A stretch of DNA of 64,000 bases from assembly GCA_025936115.1 (NCBI GenBank), contig JAICTZ010000007.1, positions 1 to 64,000 on the forward strand, read 5' to 3'. This document shows positions 36,940-45,879 of this stretch, piece after piece (position 1 is the first letter of the stretch; every line of letters starts with the position of its first letter). Source of the DNA: Polyangiaceae bacterium (GTDB taxonomy: Bacteria > Myxococcota_A > Polyangia > Polyangiales > Polyangiaceae). Both the position numbers and the translations under genes were made by a program. The notes beneath the pieces are model-generated. The model saw only the letters and a program-made list of their open reading frames with translations. It was not told the origin of the DNA and made no database searches.

Positions 36940-39900
36940 TCACTCAGCGGCGGGACAGGCCGCGGGCAGCTCGGCGATCTTGATCGGCACGAGCTTGTCG
37001 ACTTCACGCGCGCTCGGTAGCTCGACCAGTACTTCGCCGGCCTCGATGCGGATCGGGAAGGTGCGAATGCGCAGCGAGTCTCCGCTCAAGCACTCGCCGC
37101 TCTTGAGCGAGAAGGTCTTCTTGTGCTGCGGGCAGGCCACCTTCGGTACGCCCTTTTGGTCACCGAGCAAGCCGCGCGCGAGCACCATGTCGCGCATGTG
37201 AGGACACATGTTCTGCGTCGCGTACCATTCACCGCGCGAGCTGAAGTTGTAGACCGCTATTTGCGCGTTGCCGTGGCGAATCGCCATGCCGCCGTCGAGC
37301 GGAAAATCCTCGACGCGCCCGACCCTGACCCAGCTCGTCTGGATCAGCGGCAGGTGCTTGCGATCGCGGACCTGCTCCGGCTTGTCTTTGACCCAATCGC
37401 GGGGCCGCGGTTGCCCGCGCTCGGTCGTGAGCTCGACGCTGTCGTCGGCCTCGGACGTGTTGGCGAAGTGCCGGAAACGGGCCCGTTTTTCCGGGTCTTT
37501 CACGACCTCCGCCCACTCGCAGCTGTAGGTATCGACCAGGTGCTGCATCTGCCGCTCGAGATCGGCCGCGATGCCGAGCCGGTCGTTGATCACCACTTCG
37601 CGCAAGTATTCGATGCCGCCGTCGAGCTTCTCGAGCCACACCGACGTGCGCGTCAGGCGATCGGCCGTTTGGATGTAGTACATGAGGAAACGGTCGATGT
37701 AGCGAACCGCCGTCTCCTTATCGAGATCGGCCGCGAGCAGCACGGCGTGCTTCGGCTTCATGCCGCCGTTACCGCAGACGTACAGATTCCAGCCCTTCTC
37801 CGTGGCGATGAGCCCGAAGTCCTTGCCCTGCGCTTCCGCGCATTCGCGCACGCAGCCGCTCACGGCCGACTTCAGCTTGTGCGGCGCTCGCAGGCCCTTG
37901 TAGCGATTCTCGACCTCGATCGCGAACTTGACCGAGTCCTGCACGCCGAAGCGGCACCAGCTCGTGCCGACGCAGCTCTTCACGGTGCGGAGCGCCTTGC
38001 CGTACGCGTGGCCGCTCTCGAAGCCCGCCGCCACGAGCTCCGCCCAAATTTCGGGCAGCTGCTCGAGGCGCGCGCCGAACAGATCGATGCGCTGGCCGCC
38101 CGTGATCTTGGTGTAAAGGCCGTATTTTTGGGCAACTTGCCCGAGCACCACTAGCTTCTCCGGCACGATTTCGCCGCCCGGGATGCGCGGCACGATCGAA
38201 TAGAGCCCGCCGCGCTGAATGTTGGCGAGGTAGCGATCGTTCGTGTCCTGGAGCGACGCGTGCTCGTTCTTCAGGATCATCTCGTTGTGCAGGCTCGCGA
38301 GGATGCTCGCGACGGCGGGCTTACAGATCTCGCAGCCGTTGCCCGCACCGTGCGTCGAGATGAGCTCCTGGAACGTGCGGTAGCCTTTGACCTGCACGAT
38401 CTGGAACAGCTCCTGGCGCGAGAACGCGAAGTGCTCGCAGAGCTGCTCGCGTACGATTTGGCCCGCCGCGCGCTGCTCGGCCTTCAAGATGTCGGCGATG
38501 AGCGGCACGCAGCCGCCGCAGCCCGTGCCCGCGCGGGTCTTCGCCTTGATCTCGCCGAGCGTCGAACATTCGCCGCGCCGAATGGCGTGGCATACGTCTC
38601 GCTTCGTCACGTTGTTGCACGAGCAAACCTGCGCCGACTCGCCGAGACCGGAGGCCGCCGTTTGCCCCTCGCGCGCGCCGAAAATCAGCTCTTCCGGCGC
38701 GTCCGGCAGCGCCGAGCCGCTGCGCATGATTTGCGTGAGCTTCGCGTACTCGGTCGCGTCGCCCACGAGGATGCCGCCGAGCAGGCGCGTGCGGTCCTCG
38801 CTGATGACGAGCTTCTTGTAGACGCCCTTGACGAGGTCTTCGTACAGAATGCTCGCGCCGCCCGTCGTGTCGGCGAAGGGATCGCCGAAGCTTGCGACAT
38901 CGACGCCGAGCAGCTTCAGCTTCGCCGACAAGTCGGAGCCCTCGAAGCGTGCCGAGGCGTCGCCCGTGAGATTGCGCGCGAGCACGCTGGCCATCTCGTA
39001 ACCCGGCGCGACCAGGCCGTAGAGCGTGTTCGCGTGGAGCGCGCACTCGCCGATGGCGCGTACGGCGCCGTCGCTCGTGCGCAGCTGATCGTCGATCACG
39101 ACGCCGCCGCGATCGCCGACGGTGATACCGGCTTCGCGCGCGAGCTCGTCGCGCGGACGGATACCGGCCGCCACGATCAGCATGTCGGCCTCGATCGGGT
39201 CGCCCTCGCTGAACTCGACGCCCTCGACGCGCTCGCCTCCGAGCACGCGTTGCGCCGAGACGTTCAGGTGCACCTCGACGCCGAGCTTGCGAATGCTCCG
39301 CAAAAGCAGGCGTGAACCCGCGCCGTCGAGCTGCCGCGGCATCAGGCGCGGCGCGAACTCGACGACGTGCGTCTCGAGCCCCATCTCGTGCACGGCCTTG
39401 GCCGCCTCGAGCCCGAGCAGGCCGCCGCCCATCACGACGGCGCGCTTGCTGCGCTTGGCATAGTCGCGGATTCCGACGAGATCTTCGATCGTGCGGTAGA
39501 CGAAGACGCCCGCCTTATCGACACCGGGGATCGGCGGCACGAACGCGCTCGAGCCCGTGCAGAGCACCGCCACGTCGTACGGCACGCGCTCCCCGCTCGA
39601 GGAACGAATCACCTTGCGCCGGCGGTCGATGCCCATCGCGCGCTCGCCGAGTAGCAGTCGAATGCCGCGCTGGCGGTACCACTCCGGGCCGGCGAGCAGC
39701 ATCTCGTCCGCGCTCGCCTTTTCGAAGAAGCTCGTGAGCCCCACGCGATCGTAGGCCGGGCGCGGCTCTTCGCAGAACGCGACCACCTGATAACGGCCCG
39801 CGGTGTCGAGCTCCGTGATGCGTTCGCAGAGCTTCCAGCCGACCATGCCGTTGCCGACGATGACGAGCTTTTGCTTGCTGCTACCGCTCGAAATCCGCGC

Positions 39901-40746
39901 GGGGGCGCTGCTTTCCGGGTTCGAGGTGCCGCTCACGACAGGCGCTTCTCCCACGCCGAGCACGCGTCCGAGCTCGTGCGCTTGGGGCCGCACGAAGGTC
40001 GAGCGCGGCGCCACCTCGTCAACGCGAATGCCGTGCTGCTTGAGCGCGAGCTCGACGGCGCTGCCGAGCGCGACGACGCGCAGCCTGCTGAGGTCGGTCC
40101 TGAGCTCGTGCGTCGTGCCGTGCACGCAACCGACTTCCCAAAACGCTTCGACCTGGACGGGGGAGCTCCAGACAATGGCGCGCATGGCGCCGCTGCGCAC
40201 CGTTTCGTAGAGCGTGAGGGCGCCCGTGTCGGAGCCGGGCGAGTTCGAGAGCAGCCGCACGGTCGCTCCCTTGCGCTCGAACAGATCGAGCAGGCGCGGA
40301 TCGGGACGCAGCGCGGCGACACCCACGACGCGCCCCTGCAGATCCAACATGTCGAGCGTGCCGCTCAGGCTCTCGAAGGACGAGAGCGGCGCGGCGGCGT
40401 CGGCGCGGAGCCCAATTTCCCGCAATGCCGCGGCGGGCTTCGGCCCCTGCGCGATTTTCCGCGCGGATCGCAGCGCTTGAGCGACTTCCTCTTCCCGGTC
40501 GAGCTGCCGCGCGAATTCGATGATGAGCCGCACGCCCTGCGCGGTGAAGAACACCACGTCGTCGAACTCACCGCGCGTAAGCTCCATGATCCAGCTCTCG
40601 ATGGGGCGGGATCCGGACTCGGCGGGGGCCACGTCGAAGCGGCTGAGCTCCGCTCCTTCCTGACGCAGGAGCCGCGCCGCCGCGTCCAAGTCGGACACGT
40701 TCGGAAGCGCAATCTGCCAGCTCGAGAACAAACCTGTATCGGCCAT
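36940..40746 (-). CDS. nirBD: HemD-NirB-NirD fusion: uroporphyrinogen-III synthase plus nitrite reductase
   Basis: 1268 residues from ATG 40746 (GAGG nine bases upstream; ATG 40767 also possible). Residues about 5-255 match HemD (FFTAQGVRLII; VGVAALRPDPRL; AIVWSSPVQVEAFW). About 290-590 is the FAD/NADH region of NirB (VGNGMVGWKLC; VVMGGGLLGLEAA). Near 700 is a BFD-type [2Fe-2S] motif (CSCNN...GTGCGGC) with a second partial copy (NGCEIC). The sulfite/nitrite reductase half follows, with siroheme/[4Fe-4S] ligands CVGTSWC near 925 and CVREC about 40 further on. About 1155-1268 is a Rieske NirD domain (CPH...CPQH). It reduces nitrite to ammonium with NADH; the HemD part makes the siroheme precursor. 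Confidence 0.9.
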   Translation of the reverse strand: MADTGLFSSWQIALPNVSDLDAAARLLRQEGAELSRFDVAPAESGSRPIESWIMELTRGEFDDVVFFTAQGVRLIIEFARQLDREEEVAQALRSARKIAQGPKPAAALREIGLRADAAAPLSSFESLSGTLDMLDLQGRVVGVAALRPDPRLLDLFERKGATVRLLSNSPGSDTGALTLYETVRSGAMRAIVWSSPVQVEAFWEVGCVHGTTHELRTDLSRLRVVALGSAVELALKQHGIRVDEVAPRSTFVRPQAHELGRVLGVGEAPVVSGTSNPESSAPARISSGSSKQKLVIVGNGMVGWKLCERITELDTAGRYQVVAFCEEPRPAYDRVGLTSFFEKASADEMLLAGPEWYRQRGIRLLLGERAMGIDRRRKVIRSSSGERVPYDVAVLCTGSSAFVPPIPGVDKAGVFVYRTIEDLVGIRDYAKRSKRAVVMGGGLLGLEAAKAVHEMGLETHVVEFAPRLMPRQLDGAGSRLLLRSIRKLGVEVHLNVSAQRVLGGERVEGVEFSEGDPIEADMLIVAAGIRPRDELAREAGITVGDRGGVVIDDQLRTSDGAVRAIGECALHANTLYGLVAPGYEMASVLARNLTGDASARFEGSDLSAKLKLLGVDVASFGDPFADTTGGASILYEDLVKGVYKKLVISEDRTRLLGGILVGDATEYAKLTQIMRSGSALPDAPEELIFGAREGQTAASGLGESAQVCSCNNVTKRDVCHAIRRGECSTLGEIKAKTRAGTGCGGCVPLIADILKAEQRAAGQIVREQLCEHFAFSRQELFQIVQVKGYRTFQELISTHGAGNGCEICKPAVASILASLHNEMILKNEHASLQDTNDRYLANIQRGGLYSIVPRIPGGEIVPEKLVVLGQVAQKYGLYTKITGGQRIDLFGARLEQLPEIWAELVAAGFESGHAYGKALRTVKSCVGTSWCRFGVQDSVKFAIEVENRYKGLRAPHKLKSAVSGCVRECAEAQGKDFGLIATEKGWNLYVCGNGGMKPKHAVLLAADLDKETAVRYIDRFLMYYIQTADRLTRTSVWLEKLDGGIEYLREVVINDRLGIAADLERQMQHLVDTYSCEWAEVVKDPEKRARFRHFANTSEADDSVELTTERGQPRPRDWVKDKPEQVRDRKHLPLIQTSWVRVGRVEDFPLDGGMAIRHGNAQIAVYNFSSRGEWYATQNMCPHMRDMVLARGLLGDQKGVPKVACPQHKKTFSLKSGECLSGDSLRIRTFPIRIEAGEVLVELPSAREVDKLVPIKIAELPAACPAAE

Positions 40747-40825
40747 CGACGCGTACCTCGCCGTCATGGTGAAAGCCACCCGGACTCGTCATCGTGCGCC
40801 CATCGAGCGATCGGGCACGAGGACC

Positions 40826-40872
40826 AACTGAAGTTTCTGATTTCAGTTTACGCGCGGCGACTCGCTCGTCAA
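40826..40872 (-). promoter_or_regulatory. candidate promoter and operator of the nitrite/nitrate operon
   Basis: Reading the minus strand, TTGACG (40872-40867) and TAAACT (40850-40845) are a sigma70-like pair with a 16-bp spacer. Overlapping the -10 and start site is a perfect 7-bp inverted repeat AACTGAA (40826-40832) / TTCAGTT (40842-40848) with a 9-bp spacer, placed where a repressor would block transcription. It lies about 80 bp before the nirBD start. The regulator is unknown. Confidence 0.5.
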
Positions 40873-41077
40873 CGTGCAAAGTGGCACGATTTCAGCCGAA
40901 AACACCGCTCTCGGAACGCGAGCGAAACGCACAAGAAACTCCGAAACGTCGCCGACAAACTCGTTCATCGTCCCGAAACGAATTCCCGCGGCGTCACATC
41001 ACGGAAACGCTGGCTCACGCGCGAGCTCAGAACGAGACGCGAGCCGTACGACCACGTCACTCCGAGGGGTGATTTGT

Positions 41078-41281
41078 AACCGCCAAGAGCGCCAAGGATG
41101 CAGACGCAAAGGGCGCGAACCGGAGGGATTGAACCGCCAAGGCGCCAAGAGCGGAGGGATCGAACCGCCAAGGCGCCAAGAGCGGAGGGATCGAACCGCC
41201 AAGGCGCCAAGGGGGTTGGATCGGAACGAGGTCGATCCCTCAGTAACCCTCTGCGTCCTTGGCGCTCTTGACGGTGAATTC
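41078..41281. repeat. dispersed inverted-repeat element, copy 2, with 31-bp tandem core
   Basis: Outer ends are inverted copies: AACCGCCAAGAGCGCCAAGG at the left, and CCTTGGCGCTCTTGACGGT at the right (about 41258-41276). The interior holds three 31-bp tandem units starting at 41122, 41153 and 41184, each containing GAACCGCCAAGGCGCCAAG. The core matches the element at 3751-3859. No ORF inside. It fills most of the gap between nirBD and moaD; the remaining 40747-41077 holds the promoter and no gene. Confidence 0.85.
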
Positions 41282-41283
41282 CC

Positions 41284-41544
41284 CTATCCCCCGGACACGG
41301 GCGGAATCAGCGCCACCACGTCGCCCGCCGCGAGCACGCGCTCGGCGTCGACGAATTCGTCACCGACCGCGAAGCGCACGCTGCCGAGCACGCCGCGCAG
41401 CCCCGGCCGCGACGCCTCGAGAAACTGCGCAAGCCGGCCAACCGTTTCGACGCCGTCCGGCAGCTCGATCCGCTCGGAATGAAGCCCCATGCGCTCGCGC
41501 AGCGCCGCGAAATAGAGCACGTCGATCGGCCGAGGAACGCTCAC
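41284..41544 (-). CDS. moaD: molybdopterin synthase sulfur-carrier subunit
   Basis: 86 residues with a ubiquitin-like fold pattern and the essential C-terminal Gly-Gly (ending PPVSGG), which is thiocarboxylated and donates sulfur to precursor Z. Start GTG 41544 with GAGGG six bases upstream; an ATG at 41565 lacks a ribosome site. Lies 24 bp from the divergent moaB. FAALRERMG near residue 11 is typical of MoaD. Confidence 0.92.
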   Translation of the reverse strand: MSVPRPIDVLYFAALRERMGLHSERIELPDGVETVGRLAQFLEASRPGLRGVLGSVRFAVGDEFVDAERVLAAGDVVALIPPVSGG

Positions 41545-41568
41545 GGTGTACCCTCGGCTTAGCATCCG

Positions 41569-42132
41569 ATGTCGGGACACGCCCACCACGAGCCAAACGC
41601 GAGACCAGACCAGAGCGCCGCTCGCCGCGCCATCCGCGTCCTTACCGTGACCATCTCGGACACACGCACGAGCGGCACCGACGAATCGGGGCAAACCTTG
41701 CGCGACCTCCTCGGAGCTGCGGGCTTCACGCTCGTCGAGCACCGCATCGTCGCCGACGAGCCGGCGCTCATCGCGCGCATCGTGCGCGAGCTCTCGGAGC
41801 GGGACCTCGCCGACGCGCTCGTCACGACGGGCGGCACGGGCATCGCGCCCCGCGACCGCACGTTCGAGGCGCTCGAGCCGCTCTTGGAGAAACGCCTCGA
41901 GGGCTTCGGGGAAGCGTTCCGCCGCCTCTCCTGGGACGAGGTCGGGCCGCGGGCCGTGCTGTCGCGTGCCGTCGCAGGTGTCGCGGGCGGTCGCTTCGTC
42001 GCCGCGTTGCCCGGCAGCCCGCGCGCGGTGAAGCTCGCGCTCGAGAAACTACTGATTCCGCTGCTCGAACACGCCGTCGCGCTGTGCCGCGGTGGCGGCG
42101 GCACGCACCATCACGGAGGCCGCGCCGGCTGA
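41569..42132 (+). CDS. moaB: molybdopterin-binding protein MoaB/Mog
   Basis: 187 residues. TISDTR near residue 29, VTTGGTGIAPRD near 97 and PGSPRAV near 148 are the MPT-binding motifs of MoaB/MogA, which adenylylates molybdopterin before molybdenum insertion. The first 20 and last 15 residues are His/Gly-rich extras (HAHH; THHHGG). One-base overlap with moeA (TGATG), so the two Mo-insertion genes are coupled. Confidence 0.92.
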   Translation: MSGHAHHEPNARPDQSAARRAIRVLTVTISDTRTSGTDESGQTLRDLLGAAGFTLVEHRIVADEPALIARIVRELSERDLADALVTTGGTGIAPRDRTFEALEPLLEKRLEGFGEAFRRLSWDEVGPRAVLSRAVAGVAGGRFVAALPGSPRAVKLALEKLLIPLLEHAVALCRGGGGTHHHGGRAG

Positions 42133-43337
42133 TGCTCACGTTCGAGGAAGCGCGCGCACGCCTACTCGCGGCCGTCGAAACGCTGCCGTCCGAGCGCGTT
42201 TCACTCGAGCGGACGCTCGGTCGCGTGCTGGCCGAGCCGCTCGTCGCGAGCGCGCCGATCCCCGCGTTTCCCTACAGCGCGATGGACGGCTATGCGTTCG
42301 CGACGCACGACTTCGTGGGAGCGGCTCCGTTTCGCTTCGCGGTGCGCGGCGAGAGCCGCACGGGGCGTCCCGCGGAGCCGCTCGTTCCCGGCACGGCATG
42401 CGTCATTTCTACGGGCGCCGAAGTACCGACCGCCGCCGACGCCGTCGTGCCGCGCGAGCTCGTCGAACGTGACGGCGACTTCATCACGACGAACGAGCGA
42501 CCGCGTGCGGGTCAGCACATTCGCCGCGCCGGCGAGGATCTCGCCGCGGGCGCGCTCGCGCTCGCGCCGGGCAGCCGGCTCGGCCCGGCGGCGCTCGGCC
42601 TCGCCGCCTCGCTCGACGCGACGGAGCTCGTGGTTTTTCGCCGGCCGCGCGTCACGATCCTGTGCACGGGCGACGAGCTACGCGCACCGGGCAGCGCGGC
42701 CGTGCCCGGCAAAATCCCGGAATCGGTGTCACCGCCGCTCGCGGCGCTCGCCTCGCTCGCCGCGGCCGACGTGCGGCGCGCTCCGCCGGTCGGCGACGAG
42801 CCGGACGCCACGCGAGCCGCCATCGCGCAAGCGCTGACGGATACGGATCTGTTGCTCACCGTCGGCGGCGTGAGTGTCGGCGACCACGACTGGGTCCGCC
42901 CCGCGCTCGAAGCGGAGGGCGTGACCTTGGACTTTTGGAAGGTCTCGATCAAGCCTGGCAAACCGCTCGCTTTCGGCCGGCGTGCGGGGGGCGCGTGGGT
43001 GCTCGGTTTGCCGGGAAATCCAGCGAGCGCCGTGATCACGTTTTCGCTCTTCGGCATGCCGCTGCTCCGTGCGCTCCAAGGCGATCGCGAGCCGCTACCG
43101 AAGCTCGCCGCGCTGCCGCTCGCGACGGCACTCTCGCACAAGCCGGGCCGGCTCGAGTTCGTGCGCGCGCGGCTCGAGCTGCGGGGCGAGCGACTCGTCG
43201 TCGTTCCGCAGGAAAATCAGGCTTCGGGCGCGCTCACGAGTCTCGCCTGGGCGGACGCGCTCGCGCTCGTGCCCGGCGACGTCGAGAGGCTGCCCGAGGG
43301 CGCGCTCGTGAGCGTGCTCCGGGTTCAGGATTTGTGA
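42132..43337 (+). CDS. moeA: molybdopterin molybdenumtransferase
   Basis: 401 residues from ATG 42132. MoeA signatures: PAFPYSAMDGYA near residue 41, TGAEVP near 95, VPRE, then the MoaB-like domain with CTGDEL near 178, VGGVSVGDHD near 245 and KPGKPLAFG near 275, and GLPGNPAS; the beta-barrel domain IV closes the protein. Inserts molybdate into adenylylated molybdopterin. Its 3' end overlaps convergent moaE by 13 bp. Between residues 170 and 180 the domain order is normal; nothing is missing. Confidence 0.94.
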   Translation: MLTFEEARARLLAAVETLPSERVSLERTLGRVLAEPLVASAPIPAFPYSAMDGYAFATHDFVGAAPFRFAVRGESRTGRPAEPLVPGTACVISTGAEVPTAADAVVPRELVERDGDFITTNERPRAGQHIRRAGEDLAAGALALAPGSRLGPAALGLAASLDATELVVFRRPRVTILCTGDELRAPGSAAVPGKIPESVSPPLAALASLAAADVRRAPPVGDEPDATRAAIAQALTDTDLLLTVGGVSVGDHDWVRPALEAEGVTLDFWKVSIKPGKPLAFGRRAGGAWVLGLPGNPASAVITFSLFGMPLLRALQGDREPLPKLAALPLATALSHKPGRLEFVRARLELRGERLVVVPQENQASGALTSLAWADALALVPGDVERLPEGALVSVLRVQDL

Positions 43338-43846
43338 GGGTGAGCGTCGGCGTGAACGTGGCCGTGGTCGTGACCCGGCTCGCAACGCGCGTCTTCCCAG
43401 CCGACCCAGTAGGGACCGGCGGGGCCGTGCTCGCGTTTCCAGATCGGCACGCGCGCCTTGACGCGATCGATGACGAGCCGGCACGCCGCGAACGCCTCGT
43501 CGCGGTGCGGCGCGCTCGCGGCGCAGATCACGGCCGCATCGCCGACGTTGAGCGAGCCCGTACGGTGGTGGACCGCGACGCGCACGCCGGGCAGCTCGGC
43601 CGTGATCTCGGCGAGAATGCGCCGCATTTCCGCGCAGGCGAGCGACGGGTACGCTTCGTACTCGAGCAGCGTCACCGCCTGGCCGGCGTTCGTGTTGCGC
43701 ACCGTGCCGACGAAGGTCGTGACGGCGCCGGCGCCGGCGTGTGAAACGGCCGCGATGACCCGGTCCAATGACAGTGGGTCAGTCGAGAGCGCTACGCTCG
43801 GCGCGTTTTCGGCCCCGTCCAGCGGGTTTTCCGCGCCGTGCCCCAC
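43325..43846 (-). CDS. moaE: molybdopterin synthase catalytic subunit
   Basis: 173 residues from GTG 43846, which has GAGGAGGG six bases upstream inside the end of moaC. Family motifs TFVGTVRNTN near residue 44, LEYEAYP near 61, VHHRTGSLNVGD near 92 and VPIWKREH near 133 (conserved Lys). With MoaD it converts precursor Z to molybdopterin. The C-terminal tail is His-rich (HDHGHVHADAHPH), perhaps metal-binding. Two bp after moaC, so co-translated. Confidence 0.93.
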   Translation of the reverse strand: MGHGAENPLDGAENAPSVALSTDPLSLDRVIAAVSHAGAGAVTTFVGTVRNTNAGQAVTLLEYEAYPSLACAEMRRILAEITAELPGVRVAVHHRTGSLNVGDAAVICAASAPHRDEAFAACRLVIDRVKARVPIWKREHGPAGPYWVGWEDARCEPGHDHGHVHADAHPHKS

Positions 43847-43848
43847 CC

Positions 43849-44778
43849 CTAACCCTCCTCGCGCCGGAAGTCCCCCGAGCGTCCGCCCGATTTCGCGACG
43901 AGCTCGACGTTCGTGATGCGCATACCGCGATCGACGGCTTTGAGCATGTCGTAGAGCGTGAGGGCGGCGGCGCTCACGGCAACGAGCGCTTCCATCTCGA
44001 CGCCCGTGCGGTCGAAGGCCCGCGCCGTCGCCGTCACGCTGACGCCGACCGGCTCCGCGCTCGGCACGAGCTCGACCTCGACGCCCGTGAGCTGCACGGC
44101 GTGGCAGAGGGGGATGAGCTCGGGCGTGCGCTTGGCCGCCTGGATGCCGGCGATGCGCGCGACGGCGAGCACGTCGCCTTTCGGCGTATTGCCCGCCTTC
44201 AGCGCGGCGAGTGTCTCGGGTTTCATGGCCACGAAGCCGCGCGCTACCGCCCGCCGGGGGGTCGCTTGTTTCTGCGAGACGTCCACCATGTGGGCCTCGC
44301 CGTCGGGCGTGAGGTGCGTGAGGTTTGGGGCCGAACGCGGCAAAAGCTCGTCGAAAGCACGCTCGAGCCGCGCCCGGCGCTCGGCGGCTTCGGTCTTCTT
44401 GCTGCGCGCGAGCTTGACGAGCGCGTAGCGTTTCAGCGGCGTGAGCGCCGGCCACGCGCGCTCGAGCTCCGCGCGCCGCGCGCCCGCGGCGGCCGCGAGC
44501 TCCGCGACAATTTGCTCCGGATCCGCTGCGGGTGCGACGCGCTCGGGCACGGGGCGCGCCCGTTCAGCCAGGCGCTCGACGCTCGCGAAGTCGACCTGTA
44601 CGCCTGCGCCGGCGGCAATGAGCGCGCGGCGTTCGTCGAGACTGAGTCCACGCCACGCCTCGAGCGACAAACGCACACCCGCCGCGTCGAGGGCGCGCCG
44701 CGCCGCAAGTGGCAGCACCGCGAGCGCGGAGTTCGGCTCCTCGAAAGCAAATTGCTCAAACGTGCTACGATCGTCCAC
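43849..44778 (-). CDS. moaC: fusion of nitrate-reductase-associated domain and MoaC
   Basis: 309 residues from GTG 44778 (a TTG at 44829 would add 17 residues). Residues about 5-145 resemble the nitrate reductase associated protein family (NarM in cyanobacteria): FEQFAFEE at the start, [17 protein letters not shown], and [15 protein letters not shown]. Residues about 155-309 are Moa[36 protein letters not shown] and KAVDRGMRI are the active-site motifs of cyclic pyranopterin monophosphate synthase. MoaC is normally about 160 residues and stand-alone. The fusion joins cofactor synthesis to a factor known to be needed by NarB-type reductases. Confidence 0.85.
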   Translation of the reverse strand: MDDRSTFEQFAFEEPNSALAVLPLAARRALDAAGVRLSLEAWRGLSLDERRALIAAGAGVQVDFASVERLAERARPVPERVAPAADPEQIVAELAAAAGARRAELERAWPALTPLKRYALVKLARSKKTEAAERRARLERAFDELLPRSAPNLTHLTPDGEAHMVDVSQKQATPRRAVARGFVAMKPETLAALKAGNTPKGDVLAVARIAGIQAAKRTPELIPLCHAVQLTGVEVELVPSAEPVGVSVTATARAFDRTGVEMEALVAVSAAALTLYDMLKAVDRGMRITNVELVAKSGGRSGDFRREEG

Positions 44779-44829
44779 GCGCGACAACGGCGCGATTGTT
44801 TCACGCTGCGCCCTCGACGCAAGGTCCAA

Positions 44830-45849
44830 GTGAGTCGGTTCTTACCCATTTTAGGCGAGGTCGAGCGCGCGGCAGAGGCCGAGGTCACGCAAGTCTCGCC
44901 CGCGAGCGTGCGCATCTCGCTCACGGATCGCTGCGATCTGGCTTGCGTTTACTGCCGGCCGTCGCGCAGCGACGGGTACTTGCCCGACCGGCTCGACGAG
45001 CCCGCGCTCCACACGCTCATCGCCGGGCTGATGCGGGCCGGAGTGCGGCGCATCCGTTTCACGGGCGGCGAGCCGCTGCTCTCCGCGCACGTCACGGGTG
45101 CGATCCGGCGCGCCGCCGAGCTCGGGGCCGAGGACATCGCGCTCACGACGAACGGCACGCGCCTGAAGAAGCTCGCGGGAGAGCTCCGTGCCGCGGGCCT
45201 CCGGCGCCTCACGCTGTCGCTCGACTCGCTCGATCCGGCGCGCTTCGAGCGCATCACGCGCGGCGGCAAGCTCGAGCGCGTGCTCGAGGGGCTCGAAGCC
45301 GCGCGCGCCGTCGGCTTCGACGAAATCAAGCTCAACACCGTGGTGCTGCGCGGTGAGAACGACGACGAAATCGAGAGCATCACGCGCTTCGCCTGGGAGC
45401 GCGGCTTGGTTCCGCGCTTCATCGAAGTGATGCCGATTGCCGAGGGCGCGCGCATCGTCGCCGAGCGGCTCGTGCCCGCCGCCGAAATCCTGCGAGCGCT
45501 CGGGCCGCTCTTGTCCACTGCCGAGCCTGCCGTCGATCCGAACCGCGGCCCCGCCAAGTACGTCGCGAGCCGCGAGGATCCGCGCCTGCGCGTCGGCGTC
45601 ATCACGGGAACGACGGATACGTATTGCAAGGGTTGTGACCGCCTGCGCGTCTCCGCGACGGGGGTGCTGCGGCCGTGCCTCGCGACCGATCGGGGCGTCG
45701 GGGCCGCCACGGCCGCGCGCACGGGCGACGCCGACGCGATCGCGCGCGCCGTGAATGACGCCTGGAAGCTCAAGCCGGACGGCGACGTCTGGCGGGGCTG
45801 CACGGAGCCGAGCGCGAGCGAGGTCTCGATGCGCGCCATTGGCGGCTGA
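44830..45849 (+). CDS. moaA: GTP 3',8-cyclase
   Basis: 339 residues, GTG start with AAGG five bases upstream. Radical-SAM motif CDLACVYC near residue 37, FTGGEPLL near 76, the C-terminal cluster [18 protein letters not shown] near 267, and the terminal Gly-Gly needed for activity. Performs the first step of molybdenum-cofactor synthesis from GTP, with MoaC. Divergent from moaC, so both first-step enzymes share one short control region. Confidence 0.94.
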   Translation: MSRFLPILGEVERAAEAEVTQVSPASVRISLTDRCDLACVYCRPSRSDGYLPDRLDEPALHTLIAGLMRAGVRRIRFTGGEPLLSAHVTGAIRRAAELGAEDIALTTNGTRLKKLAGELRAAGLRRLTLSLDSLDPARFERITRGGKLERVLEGLEAARAVGFDEIKLNTVVLRGENDDEIESITRFAWERGLVPRFIEVMPIAEGARIVAERLVPAAEILRALGPLLSTAEPAVDPNRGPAKYVASREDPRLRVGVITGTTDTYCKGCDRLRVSATGVLRPCLATDRGVGAATAARTGDADAIARAVNDAWKLKPDGDVWRGCTEPSASEVSMRAIGG

Positions 45850-45879
45850 CGTCAGGTGGCGACCGCTGCACGAGTCCGC

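Noticed and set aside
40879-40895. Possible sigma54 promoter (TGGCAC) upstream of nirBD
   Set aside because: It points away from nirBD and lacks a TTGC-type -12 element at the right spacing.
41259-42131. Extended upstream reading frame in front of moeA that would give a 692-residue protein
   Set aside because: The extension overlaps moaD and moaB in another frame and is Arg-rich low-complexity; moeA has a good ATG at 42132 coupled to moaB.
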